From the NCBI RefSeq assembly GCF_001613205.1, contig NZ_BDBX01000050.1, positions 22,417 through 86,416 of the forward strand: a DNA stretch of 64,000 bases. Direction: 5' to 3'. Positions 51,032-58,913 of the stretch are shown in pieces. The translations under genes and the position numbers were made by a program. How positions within the stretch are numbered: the stretch's first letter is position 1; every line of letters begins with the position of its first letter. This DNA comes from Nocardia sienata NBRC 100364 (GTDB taxonomy: Bacteria; Actinomycetota; Actinomycetes; Mycobacteriales; Mycobacteriaceae). Under the pieces are notes generated by a model. The model had not been told where the DNA came from. It saw only the letters and a program-made list of their open reading frames with translations, and ran no database searches.

Positions 51032-51035
51032 GTGA
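50955..51035 (+). CDS. 26-residue micro-ORF in repeat unit 2
   Basis: Same peptide as unit 1 with Tyr for Cys at position 21. GGAGG 7 nt upstream, from unit 1, serves as SD. Its stop overlaps the rsfS GTG (GTGA), completing the chain nadD - micro-ORF 1 - micro-ORF 2 - rsfS. Confidence 0.4.
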   Translation: MSGARPEAAACVTTEGVRRSYPEVTA

Positions 51036-51511
51036 GCGCGACGGAAGAAGCGGTGCGGATGGCGACCGTCGCCGCGCTGGCCGCGGACGAGAAGCTGGCC
51101 GCCGATGTGGTCGTGCTGGACGTCTCCGAACAACTCGTGATCACGGACTGCTTCGTGATCGCTTCGGCGCCGAACGAGCGCCAGGTCAATGCCATCGTCG
51201 ATAATGTCGAAGAGAAACTGCGCGCGGCCGGACACAAACCGGTACGCCGGGAAGGGACCCGCGAGGGCCGTTGGGCGCTCTTGGACTACGTCGACGTGGT
51301 GGTACACATCCAGCACAACGACGAACGTAATTTCTATGCGCTGGAACGATTGTGGAAAGACTGCCCGATCGTTCCGGTCGAGGGGATCGGTATGAGCGAG
51401 TCGGGCCCGCAGGAGGTAGCGGAGCGGGACCACGCAGGGCCCTCGCCCATGCCGCGTGAACACGGCGCGCCACCGGCCGCCGGCGACGAAAGTGCTGGAG
51501 AAACCGAGTGA
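51032..51511 (+). CDS. rsfS: Ribosome silencing factor RsfS with extended C-terminus
   Basis: 159 residues, GTG start with GGAGGTAACAGC upstream (from the repeat). The RsfS/DUF143 domain is complete: DVVVLDVSEQLVITDCFVIAS, then LLDYVDVVVHIQ and RNFYALERLWKDCP, ending near residue 118. It binds L14 and blocks subunit joining under starvation. The last ~40 residues (from MSESGPQEVAER) are not part of the family and are encoded by a sequence related to the 77-bp repeat (51392-51450). Its stop overlaps gpgP (GTGA). Confidence 0.94.
   Translation: MSATEEAVRMATVAALAADEKLAADVVVLDVSEQLVITDCFVIASAPNERQVNAIVDNVEEKLRAAGHKPVRREGTREGRWALLDYVDVVVHIQHNDERNFYALERLWKDCPIVPVEGIGMSESGPQEVAERDHAGPSPMPREHGAPPAAGDESAGETE
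51392..51450 (+). repeat. Diverged relative of the 77-bp unit, inside the 3' end of rsfS
   Basis: The stretch begins ATGAGCGAG like the units (ATGAGCGGC), has a pair of GGGCCC flanks (51403-51408 and 51437-51442) in place of the CGCACGCCC/GGGCGTGCG arms, and a centre GCAGGAGGTAGCGGAGC...GACCACGCAGGG that matches GGAGGCGGCAGC...TAACCACGGAGGG of the units. It supplies part of the non-conserved C-terminal tail of RsfS. Confidence 0.55.
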
Positions 51512-52167
51512 GACAGAAAACCGGTGTGCGCACCCTGATCCTGTTGCGCCACGGGCAGACCGAGTGGAACGCCAGCGACCGGATGCAGGGGCAGATCGAC
51601 ACCGATCTCACCGATCTGGGACGGCGGCAGGCGAAAGAAGCGGCGCGGGAACTGGTGTCCCACAAGGCCATCGGCTTGATCTCCTCCGATCTGCGACGCG
51701 CCTACGACACCGCGCTGGCGCTGTCGGAGCATTCCGGACTCGAGGTGGTCCGGGAGCCGCGGCTCCGGGAGACCCACCTCGGTGACTGGCAGGGGATGGG
51801 GGATATCGAGGTCGATTCCCTCTATCCCGGTGCCCGGCTCGAGTGGCGAATGGATGCCACCTTCACCCCGCCCGGCGGGGAATCGAAACTGGAGGTCGGT
51901 GCTCGCGCACTGCCGGTCGTGCAGGAGTTGTTCGACGAGCGGCAGGATTGGCCCGGCGCCACTATGATTCTCGTGGCGCACGGCGGGCTGATCGCCGCGC
52001 TCACGGCCGCGTTGCTCGATCTGCCGCCTCGGAACTGGCCGGCCCTCGGTGGCCTGGCCAATGCCAGCTGGGTGCAGCTGAGCAGCCACGGCCCGAGCCC
52101 GGACAGGCCCGGCTGGCGTCTCGATGTGTGGAACGCAGCGGCGAAAGTAGCACCCGATGTCATCTGA
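51508..52167 (+). CDS. gpgP: Histidine-phosphatase family, glucosyl-3-phosphoglycerate phosphatase
   Basis: 219 residues. The phosphatase motif LILLRHGQTEWNASDRMQGQ near residue 11 holds the phospho-accepting His; Arg/Glu in LISSDLRRAYDTALALSEH and ETHLGDWQGM, and the second His in ILVAHGGLIAAL near 156 complete the site. In M. tuberculosis the gene in this position (Rv2419c) removes phosphate from glucosyl-3-phosphoglycerate in methylglucose lipopolysaccharide (MGLP) synthesis. GTG start overlaps rsfS. The linked octT supports the same pathway. Confidence 0.9.
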   Translation: MRQKTGVRTLILLRHGQTEWNASDRMQGQIDTDLTDLGRRQAKEAARELVSHKAIGLISSDLRRAYDTALALSEHSGLEVVREPRLRETHLGDWQGMGDIEVDSLYPGARLEWRMDATFTPPGGESKLEVGARALPVVQELFDERQDWPGATMILVAHGGLIAALTAALLDLPPRNWPALGGLANASWVQLSSHGPSPDRPGWRLDVWNAAAKVAPDVI

Positions 52168-52333
52168 AGACCTGAACCGCCAGATACCGGACGAACTGTT
52201 CCGGAAGGTGTCCGCGAAACCGGAGCGCGCACTACCCGACGCCCTGTTCGGCCCGGCGCCCGAACGGGAGGTGGACGGTACCGCCGAGGATACCGGTGCC
52301 GCCGAAGACGGCGACGTCCGGAAGGCCGTCTGA
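52157..52333 (+). CDS. Small hypothetical protein between gpgP and octT
   Basis: 58 residues, too short to have been noticed easily. ATG 52157 overlaps the end of gpgP by 11 bp; stop at 52331-52333, 18 nt before octT. It starts MSSEDLNRQIPDELFRKVS, repeats an ALPDALF segment (PDELF then PDALF), and ends in an acidic Glu/Asp stretch. GC-rich third positions fit coding. No family recognised. The position inside a coupled operon favours a real gene, but conservation is not testable here. Confidence 0.5.
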   Translation: MSSEDLNRQIPDELFRKVSAKPERALPDALFGPAPEREVDGTAEDTGAAEDGDVRKAV

Positions 52334-52351
52334 CCCCAGGAGGATTCCGCA

Positions 52352-53227
52352 GTGACTTCCACGTCGGCGGGTACGCACGCGCCCGACCCGGGTAGCGAAC
52401 CGGAAAACACCGGCCCGGACACGGGCCCTGTCGTGGAGACGGGTACCGCGCCACGGATCGCGCCGGACGTGGAGGTCACAATGGATCCCGCGGTGTCCAC
52501 CGGGGCCGCGGTCCCCGGCGCCCCGCGACCGGTACTGCTGGTGATCGCCGATTCGCTGTCCTATTTCGGCCCCGAAGGGGGCCTGCCGGCCGATCATCCC
52601 CGCATCTGGCCGAATCTGGTGGCGGCCGAACTCGATTGGGATGTCGAACTCGTCGCGCGGATCGGCTGGACCTGCCGGGACGCCTACTGGGCGCTGATAG
52701 GTGACCCACGGGTCTGGGCGGCCGTCCCACGAGCCGGCGCCGTGGTCTTCGCGGTGGGCGGTATGGATTCGCTGCCCTCACCGTTGCCCACCGCACTACG
52801 GGAACTGATCCGCTATGTGCGGCCGTCGGGCCTGCGCCGGGTGGTGCGCTCGGCGTACCAGTGGATCCAGCCCCGGGCCGCGAAACTCGGTCGCCCGGTG
52901 GCGCTTCCGCCCGAGGTGAGCGTGGACTATCTGGAGCAGTGCCGGACGGCGCTGGGCCAGCTCCGGCCCGAACTGCCCGTGGTCGCGGTACTGCCGTCGG
53001 TGCACGACTGCGCGGCCTACGGCCGGGTGCACAGCGGTCGCGAACCGGCGGTGCGCGCCCTGCGGGCCTGGTCGCGACGGTGCGGCGTCCCACTGGTGGA
53101 TCTCAAAGCGGCGGTCCACGACAACATCTACTCCGGTGACGCCAATCCGGACGGGATCCACTGGGGCTGGGACGGGCACACCGAGGTCGCCAAGGCGATG
53201 GTGAAAACACTGCAAGAGGTCGGGTGA
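52352..53227 (+). CDS. octT: SGNH-type acyltransferase, diglucosylglycerate octanoyltransferase
   Basis: 291 residues, GTG start with AGGAGG upstream. The first ~55 residues are Pro/Thr-rich and not conserved. The SGNH fold has VIADSLSYFGPEG near residue 65 (Ser in block I), WPNLVAAELDW, GGMDSLPSP near 135 (block III) and NPDGIHWGWDGHTEVAKAM near 265 (Asp and His of block V). Rv2418c of M. tuberculosis, in the same position, octanoylates diglucosylglycerate in MGLP synthesis. Fits directly with gpgP upstream. Confidence 0.85.
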   Translation: MTSTSAGTHAPDPGSEPENTGPDTGPVVETGTAPRIAPDVEVTMDPAVSTGAAVPGAPRPVLLVIADSLSYFGPEGGLPADHPRIWPNLVAAELDWDVELVARIGWTCRDAYWALIGDPRVWAAVPRAGAVVFAVGGMDSLPSPLPTALRELIRYVRPSGLRRVVRSAYQWIQPRAAKLGRPVALPPEVSVDYLEQCRTALGQLRPELPVVAVLPSVHDCAAYGRVHSGREPAVRALRAWSRRCGVPLVDLKAAVHDNIYSGDANPDGIHWGWDGHTEVAKAMVKTLQEVG

Positions 53228-53230
53228 GAC

Positions 53231-54073
53231 GTGGCGGTCGTGGTCGTCACCGATTCGTCCGCCAGCCTGCCCGCGCAACTGATCGGCGAGCTGGGCATCG
53301 AGGTGGTGCCTCTGCACGTGCTGGTGGGAGATGCGCAGATCCGGGAAGGTGTCGACGAGCTCGCCGTCGACTACGCCGCCGAGGAAGTCACCACCTCGGC
53401 GCCGTCACCGGGTGAACTGCGCGAGGCCTATACCGAGGCGCTGCGGCGCAGTCGCGGCGACGGCGTGGTCGCGGTGCATCTGTCCCGGCAGCTCTCGGCG
53501 ACCTGGGAGGCGGGCCGGCAGGCCGTCCGGGATATGGACGCCGCGGAGTCGGTGCTGCTGGTGGATTCGCTCGGGGCGGGTCTGGCGACCGGGTTCCCGG
53601 TACTGGCCGCCGCGCGGTGCGCGGCGGCCGGTGGCACGCTCGCGGCCGTGTACGACGCCGCGGTACGGGCGGCGGCCGATTCCCGCACATTCTTCGTGGT
53701 GAATCGCACCGAGCAGTTGCGTCGTGGAGGAAGGCTCAGCACGGCGGCGAGTTTCTTCGGCAGTGAACTGGTCAGCAAACCGGTGCTGCAACTGGTGCAG
53801 GGCCGGTTGGAATTACGGGACAAGGTGCGTACTCGGTCGAAGGCGTTCGCGAAGCTGGTCGCGGCTGCCGCGGAGGTGGCCGGGGCGGGGCCGGCGGCGG
53901 TGGGAGTGCAGCATCTGGCCGCCGCCGAGGCCGCCGAAACGGTGACGGCCCAACTGCGGGAACGTATTCCGCAGGTCGCGGAGGTTCTCGTCGCCGAATT
54001 CGGGCCGGCGCTGGCCGTCCACCTCGGGGTCGGCGCGGTCGGGGTACTGGTGCTTCCCGGTGGGTGCGGCTGA
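53231..54073 (+). CDS. DegV family fatty-acid-binding protein
   Basis: 280 residues, GTG at 53231, 3 bp after octT. DegV motifs: VVVVTDSSASLPAQL at the N-terminus, TSAPSPGELREAY near 57 and HLSRQLSATWEAGRQA near 84. The C-terminal domain includes NRTEQLRRGGRLSTAASFFG near 158 and KPVLQLVQGRLELRDKVRTR near 180, the lipid-pocket region. FakB-type members present fatty acids for phosphorylation. Possible link to the octanoyl donor for OctT is conjecture. Same order as Rv2418c-Rv2417c. Confidence 0.9.
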   Translation: MAVVVVTDSSASLPAQLIGELGIEVVPLHVLVGDAQIREGVDELAVDYAAEEVTTSAPSPGELREAYTEALRRSRGDGVVAVHLSRQLSATWEAGRQAVRDMDAAESVLLVDSLGAGLATGFPVLAAARCAAAGGTLAAVYDAAVRAAADSRTFFVVNRTEQLRRGGRLSTAASFFGSELVSKPVLQLVQGRLELRDKVRTRSKAFAKLVAAAAEVAGAGPAAVGVQHLAAAEAAETVTAQLRERIPQVAEVLVAEFGPALAVHLGVGAVGVLVLPGGCG

Positions 54074-54190
54074 CCGGCCGCGGTATCCGTACGGCCCCCG
54101 TTCATCCACAGGACGGAGTTGTCCACAGGTCTGTCGAACTCCCAGGTGGGCCCAGGTGTCCGATGCTTGGCCGGGCCTAGCGTCGCGGGC

Positions 54191-55090
54191 ATGGCACCAC
54201 ACGACGAGCGCGAACGGGTACGCAGACAACTGGGCGGGCACCTCGGCGAGTTGCCGCGGGACGCCCCGGAGGGCCGGGCGCGCCGGTGGCCGGATTCCGC
54301 GTTCGCCGAGACCGATGTCGTAGGCACCCCGCGCTGGCTGGACGACGAACCCGCCCCGGTCGGCTGGCGGGACCGCCTGATCCCCGACCGGTTTCGAGGC
54401 GCACGCCTGGACACCGGGCGGCGCGGGGTGGCGGCCCTGGCGGGTATCGGCCTGTTCGCCGGTCTGCTGACGGTGGTGATGGTTCTGTGGGACCGTCCGG
54501 TCGCGCAATCGGTCCCCCCGCTGCCCGCGGTTGCGCCGGCTGCGATGCCGGCGGATGCACCGGAATCCGGGCAGGCACCCCTGGCGGCGGAGCCGGCGCC
54601 GACCGGAGCGCAGCCCGCCGAACTGGTGGTCAGTGTCGTGGGTCTGGTGAACCGGGCGGGTCTGGTGCGGCTGCCACCCGGAGCCAGGGTGGCCGACGCG
54701 ATCTCGGCGGCGGGCGGTGCACTCGGCGGCGCGGATTTGGCGGGCCTGAATCTGGCCCAGCGGCTCGCCGACGGCGACCAGGTCCGGGTGGGCCCCAGCG
54801 GACCCGATGGACCGCTGCCGGGCAGTGCGACCATCAGCGGCGGCGCCGCGGGAGCCCCGCCCGCCGTCGGCGCGGGTGGTGGTGAGCCCACAGCGGGTAA
54901 ACCGTTGGATCTGAACGCCGCCACCGAAACCGAGCTCGACGGCCTGCCCGGTGTCGGGCCGGTGACCGCGAAGGCGATTATCGCCTGGCGCGAAATCAAC
55001 GGGCGATTCACCGATGTGGAGCAGCTGGCCGAGGTGGACGGTATCGGTCCGGCCCGGCTGGCGCGGCTGCGCGAACTGGTGACCGTATGA
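54191..55090 (+). CDS. comEA: ComEA-family helix-hairpin-helix DNA-binding protein
   Basis: 299 residues from ATG 54191; TAGCGT 7 nt upstream indicates a leaderless start. A cytosolic N-terminus of about 80 residues, one transmembrane helix (VAALAGIGLFAGLLTVVMVL, about 82-101), a Pro/Ala linker, a SLBB-like domain (SVVGLVNRAGLVRLPPGARV near 155) and a C-terminal HhH pair (LDLNAATETELDGLPGVGPV near 235; DGIGPARLARLREL near 285). It binds incoming DNA outside the membrane for ComEC. Confidence 0.92.
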   Translation: MAPHDERERVRRQLGGHLGELPRDAPEGRARRWPDSAFAETDVVGTPRWLDDEPAPVGWRDRLIPDRFRGARLDTGRRGVAALAGIGLFAGLLTVVMVLWDRPVAQSVPPLPAVAPAAMPADAPESGQAPLAAEPAPTGAQPAELVVSVVGLVNRAGLVRLPPGARVADAISAAGGALGGADLAGLNLAQRLADGDQVRVGPSGPDGPLPGSATISGGAAGAPPAVGAGGGEPTAGKPLDLNAATETELDGLPGVGPVTAKAIIAWREINGRFTDVEQLAEVDGIGPARLARLRELVTV

Positions 55091-55377
55091 AGGCACTGGC
55101 CATAAGGGTGAGCGGCGAGGGTGCGGAACCGGTGTCGGGTCCGGGTTGCGGCGCGACCCCGAGTCGGGGTCGGTGTTACACGCAAATGGTCCGCGGCCGG
55201 CGAGGCGTGGAGTCCGGCGCCTGGTCCGGGTGGGGGAGTCGCACCCGGGAAACATATGCGGTCCATGCGGTAGGAGCCGCCCTGATCGATGACTTCACCG
55301 GGCGTCCTGATATCCGCGGGCGAGGCCGGCGGCTGCTCTGGCAGATCGTGCGGATATTCGGTCGGGTGCGCCGGTGA
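55087..55377 (+). CDS. Small hypothetical ORF linking comEA and comEC
   Basis: 96 residues, Arg/Gly-rich (starts MKALAIRVSGEGAEPVSGPG; ends LLWQIVRIFGRVRR). Its ATG overlaps the comEA stop (ATGA) and its stop overlaps the comEC GTG (GTGA). Those two overlaps and the absence of any other gene in the 283-bp interval favour translation, but the composition is not protein-like and no family is seen. It could be a coupling ORF. Confidence 0.35.
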   Translation: MKALAIRVSGEGAEPVSGPGCGATPSRGRCYTQMVRGRRGVESGAWSGWGSRTRETYAVHAVGAALIDDFTGRPDIRGRGRRLLWQIVRIFGRVRR

Positions 55378-57005
55378 GCGCGACGCGGGGCACCGAACTC
55401 CGCCACCGAGGAGCGCGAGCCGGAGGTGCTGCGGCGGGCCCGGATACGGTGCTGGATGCGCGGCTGCTCCCGGCCACGCTGACCTGCTGGCTCGTCACCA
55501 TTCTCGCGGTCGGCGCCGGCTGGGTCACCGGAGTGGTCGTCGCGCTGGCGCTGGCCGTGCTCGCCCTGGTGTCCTGGGCACTGCTGTGGACCGGGATCGC
55601 TCACCGCAGCGAACGCCGCCGGGTCGTCACGACGGTGGCGCTGGGTGCCGCGCTGATCGGCTCGGCCTTCGCGTGCGCCGGCGCGTGGCGGGAGCACCAG
55701 GTCGGTGCTCATCCGCTGCGCTCGGTGCCGGCCGCGGCGACGGTCGATGTGGTCATGGTGCCAGGGGACGACCCGAAGCCCGTACGCAGCAGTGGATCCG
55801 GACGCGGTCGGCTCTGGGTGGTGCACGGCGAACTCCGGGAGTTCCGGTATCGCGAGCAGGTGGTGCGCGGTGGTGGTGCGGTGGTCGTGCTGGCCGCGGG
55901 GCCGGCCTGGGCGGAACTACTGCCGGGGCAGCCGATCGAATTCCGGGCCCGGCCCGCACCCCCGCGCGAGCACGATCTGACGGTGGCCACCCTGCGGCCG
56001 GTGGGCGAACCGGATATCGCGGGTCCGCTGCCGTGGTGGCAGGCGGCCGCCGACTCGGTGCGTTCGGATCTGGTCGCGGCGGCCGGCGGGGCACTCGCAC
56101 CGGACCCGGCGGGACTGCTGCCCGCGCTCGTCGCCGGAGACACCTCGGCGTTGAGTGACCGGGTGCACGACGATTTCGCCGCCGCGGGCCTGCAGCACCT
56201 GACGGTTGTCAGCGGTGCGAACTTCTCGATCCTGCTCACCGCGGTGCTCGCGGCCACCCGCCTGCTCACCCTCGGTCCGCGTCTGTCACTGCTCTGTGCG
56301 GCGGTGGCGCTGGTGTCGTTCGTGATCATCGCCCGGCCCGATCCGAGCGTGCTGCGCGCCGCGGCCATGGGATCGGTAACGCTGCTGGCCCTGCTGACCG
56401 GTCGCCGCAAACAAGCTCTGCCCGCCCTCTGCGCCGCGGTGATCGCCCTGCTGGCACTGCGGCCCGCGCTCGCGGTACAGGCGGGATTCGCGCTCTCGGT
56501 GCTCGCGACCGGTGCTCTGCTCCTGCTCGCCCCCAGCTGGGCCGATCATCTGCGGGCCCGCGGGTGGTGGCGGGTACTTGCCGAACTGGTCGCGGTGGCG
56601 GCGGCTGCCTTTGTTGTCACCACCCCGCTCACCATCGCGATATCCGGGCAGCTCAGCCTGGTGGCCGTGGCCGCCAATATTCTCGTGGCTCCGGTGATCG
56701 CCCCGATCACCATCGGCGGAGCCCTGGCGGCCGCGGCGGCCACCTGCTGGGACCCACTCGCTCACCTCGTCCTGCGCCCGATCGGGCCGCCGCTGTGGTG
56801 GCTGCTCACCGTGGCGGCCGAGGCGGCGGCGGTACCGGGCGCGGTCGTTACGGTCCCCGGCGGTACACCGGGTGGCACGCTCGCCGCCGTGGTGGTCGCC
56901 GGCGCAATTGTGGCCCTGCGACTGCCCCGGATCCGGCGAGTGCTGGCGGCCGTATCCCTCGGAGCCCTCGCCGCGTACCTGCTGTTGGTCTTCGGGCTCG
57001 GCTGA
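55374..57005 (+). CDS. comEC: ComEC/Rec2-family membrane channel
   Basis: 543 residues, GTG start. The N-terminal DUF4131/OB-like part carries helices near residues 33-75 and the soluble stretch RLWVVHGELREFRYREQVVR. The Competence core is PDPAGLLPALVAGDTSALSDRV near 240 followed by TVVSGANFSILLTAVLAATRLL near 275, and about eight more helices to the end. It lacks the C-terminal metallo-beta-lactamase domain found in Bacillus ComEC, as usual in mycobacteria. Whether DNA uptake occurs in this organism is unknown. Confidence 0.9.
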   Translation: MSATRGTELRHRGARAGGAAAGPDTVLDARLLPATLTCWLVTILAVGAGWVTGVVVALALAVLALVSWALLWTGIAHRSERRRVVTTVALGAALIGSAFACAGAWREHQVGAHPLRSVPAAATVDVVMVPGDDPKPVRSSGSGRGRLWVVHGELREFRYREQVVRGGGAVVVLAAGPAWAELLPGQPIEFRARPAPPREHDLTVATLRPVGEPDIAGPLPWWQAAADSVRSDLVAAAGGALAPDPAGLLPALVAGDTSALSDRVHDDFAAAGLQHLTVVSGANFSILLTAVLAATRLLTLGPRLSLLCAAVALVSFVIIARPDPSVLRAAAMGSVTLLALLTGRRKQALPALCAAVIALLALRPALAVQAGFALSVLATGALLLLAPSWADHLRARGWWRVLAELVAVAAAAFVVTTPLTIAISGQLSLVAVAANILVAPVIAPITIGGALAAAAATCWDPLAHLVLRPIGPPLWWLLTVAAEAAAVPGAVVTVPGGTPGGTLAAVVVAGAIVALRLPRIRRVLAAVSLGALAAYLLLVFGLG

Positions 57006-57256
57006 TCCGCATCTCCGCCGGCCGACCAGGCGCACCCTCTGCGGACCCGTGGACAGTCGAATTCAGCTTTGGATAGCGACGGGCCTCCTCGCTCACGCAG
57101 CTCGAATCGGGGGCGATCGTTCGCGGCGCAGCCGGCCGAACGCTTCCGAACTGCCGGCGTCTCGTCTCGCCCTGCTGTTGCGGATGGCCGGGCCGGGGAG
57201 TCCTCGCCCACCCGGGTTGCGGCCGATGGTCGGAAGGCGGCCGTACGATCGGAGCC

Positions 57257-58228
57257 GTGAGCGAGCGACCTGCGGCCCTGCATCTGGTGCTGGGCGATGA
57301 GGAACTGCTGATCCAGCGCGCGGTGGCCGGGGTGACCGGGCAGGTGCGGGCGGTCGCGCCGGATCCGGACGCGGTGCCGGTGGACCGGTTACGGGCCGGC
57401 GATGCCAGCAGCGCGGAATTGGCGGAACTGCTGAGTCCCTCGCTGTTCGCCGAGGACCGGGTGATCATTCTGGAGGCGGCGGATCAGGCAGGTAAGGACG
57501 CCGTCGCCGTGATCTCCGAAGCCGCCGCGGCGCCACCCGACGGGGTGGTGCTGATGGTGGTGCACTCCGGCGGGGGGCGGGCCAAGGCCCTGGTGCCCGA
57601 ATTGCGGAAAGCCGGGGCGGTGGTGCACGAATGCGCGAAGCCGACCAAGGCTTCGGAGCGATCCGAATTCGTCCGCGCCGAATTCCGGGCGGCCGGGGCG
57701 CGGGTGTCGGCGGATGTGGTGCAGGCCGTACTCGACGCGGTGGGATCGGAACTGCGCGAACTGGCGGCCGCCTGCTCGCAGCTGGTCGCCGATACCGGGG
57801 GCAAGCTCGATGTCGCGGCGGTGCGCCGGTACTACTCCGGAAAGGCCGAGGTGTCCGGCTTCGAGGTCGCGGACCTTACCGTGGCGGGGAATCGGGCGGG
57901 CGCAGTGGAGGCGTTGCGCTGGGCGCAGGACCGCGGGGTGCCGCATGTGGTGCTGGCCGACGCACTGGCCGATTCCGTGCACACGATCGCGAAGGTGGGA
58001 TCCGCGGGGCGCGGGGATCCGTTCAAACTGGCGGGACCGCTCGGTATGCCGCCATGGAAGGTGAAGAAGGCCCAGTCGCAGGCCCGGGGCTGGACTCCGG
58101 CCACGATCGGGTCGGCGCTGCAGGTCGTGGCGACACTGAACGCCGATGTCAAAGGTGGCGCCGCCGATTCCGGGTTCGCGCTCGAGGACGCCGTGCTGAA
58201 GCTGCTCGCTCTGCACGGGCGTAGCTGA
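57257..58228 (+). CDS. holA: DNA polymerase III subunit delta
   Basis: 323 residues from GTG 57257 with TACGAT 7 nt upstream (leaderless). The clamp-loader delta fold: LHLVLGDEELLIQRAVAGV at the N-terminus, DASSAELAELLSPSLFAEDRVIILE (in part, about 45-65), SELRELAAACSQLVAD near 165 and a helical C-terminal lid (LLALHGRS at the end). Delta opens the beta clamp during loading. The 251 bp upstream to comEC contain no gene. Confidence 0.93.
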   Translation: MSERPAALHLVLGDEELLIQRAVAGVTGQVRAVAPDPDAVPVDRLRAGDASSAELAELLSPSLFAEDRVIILEAADQAGKDAVAVISEAAAAPPDGVVLMVVHSGGGRAKALVPELRKAGAVVHECAKPTKASERSEFVRAEFRAAGARVSADVVQAVLDAVGSELRELAAACSQLVADTGGKLDVAAVRRYYSGKAEVSGFEVADLTVAGNRAGAVEALRWAQDRGVPHVVLADALADSVHTIAKVGSAGRGDPFKLAGPLGMPPWKVKKAQSQARGWTPATIGSALQVVATLNADVKGGAADSGFALEDAVLKLLALHGRS

Positions 58229-58259
58229 CGGGCCGGCGGACGACCGGCGGGACGAGCTG

Positions 58260-58505
58260 CTATTCGACCGCGCTGAGCCCCAGCGCTTCCTCGGCCGCTT
58301 CGTCGTAGCGGCCGTCCCACTCCTCGTAGACGGGCGTCTCCTCGTCCCGTGTGACCATCCAGACCACCACGGGCCCGCCGTCGTCGTCGGCCGGGACCAG
58401 CACGTTTTCGATCTTCACGCCGATACCGAGGACTTCGGCGGCCCGGATCACACCGGGCAGGTCCTCGGCTTGGACTACCGATTGGTTCGCATACACCGTA
58501 ACCAT
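58260..58505 (-). CDS. Small conserved-looking hypothetical protein
   Basis: 81 residues from ATG 58505. TAGCAT exactly 7 nt upstream gives a leaderless start and argues against the longer reading. Sequence MVTVYANQSVVQAEDLPGVI, then GIGVKIENVLVPADDDGGPVVVWMVTRDEE, and an acidic tail. A small alpha/beta protein with no recognised family; similar short proteins next to rpsT/holA occur in relatives, but from memory only. Converges with holA. Confidence 0.7.
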   Translation of the reverse strand: MVTVYANQSVVQAEDLPGVIRAAEVLGIGVKIENVLVPADDDGGPVVVWMVTRDEETPVYEEWDGRYDEAAEEALGLSAVE

Positions 58506-58595
58506 GCGCCGCATGCTACGGCAGGAAGCGCGCAATCGGACGGGCGCCATCCGGGAACGGCAGGAAAAGCGGCGCTGACCGGGGCCGGGAACACC

Positions 58596-58628
58596 AAAAG
58601 CCGCCGTGGTCCTCAATGCCGCGGCGGC
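58596..58628 (-). terminator. Rho-independent terminator after rpsT
   Basis: On the minus strand GCCGCCGCGG and CCACGGCGGC pair with one mismatch around a 9-nt loop, followed by TTTT (58599-58596). It ends the rpsT transcript 24 nt after the stop codon. Confidence 0.75.
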
Positions 58629-58652
58629 CGGTCGTCCGAAGAATTCAGTTGA

Positions 58653-58913
58653 TCAGAGCTTGTTCAGCGCGATCGCCATCGCCGACTTCTTGTTGGCGGC
58701 CTGATTGGCGTGGATAACGCCCTTGGAGGCGGCCTTGTCGAGCTTGCGGCTCACGAAACGGAGGCGCTCGGCGGCGGCCTCCTTGTCGCCGGAGGCGGCG
58801 GCGGTCCGGAAGGCGCGGATATAAGTGCGCAGTTCGGACTTCACCGACTGGTTGCGCTGACGCGCCGCCTCGTTGGTACGGATCCGCTTGATCTGAGACT
58901 TGATATTGGCCAC
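58653..58913 (-). CDS. rpsT: 30S ribosomal protein S20
   Basis: 86 residues from GTG 58913 with AGGATACC upstream. Typical helical S20: VANIKSQIKRIRTNEAARQR at the N-terminus, SVKSELRTYIRAF, and ANQAANKKSAMAIALNKL at the C-terminus. It binds 16S rRNA during early 30S assembly. Leftward, with its own U-tailed terminator, while the neighbours holA and aqpZ read rightward, as in mycobacteria. Confidence 0.97.
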   Translation of the reverse strand: MANIKSQIKRIRTNEAARQRNQSVKSELRTYIRAFRTAAASGDKEAAAERLRFVSRKLDKAASKGVIHANQAANKKSAMAIALNKL

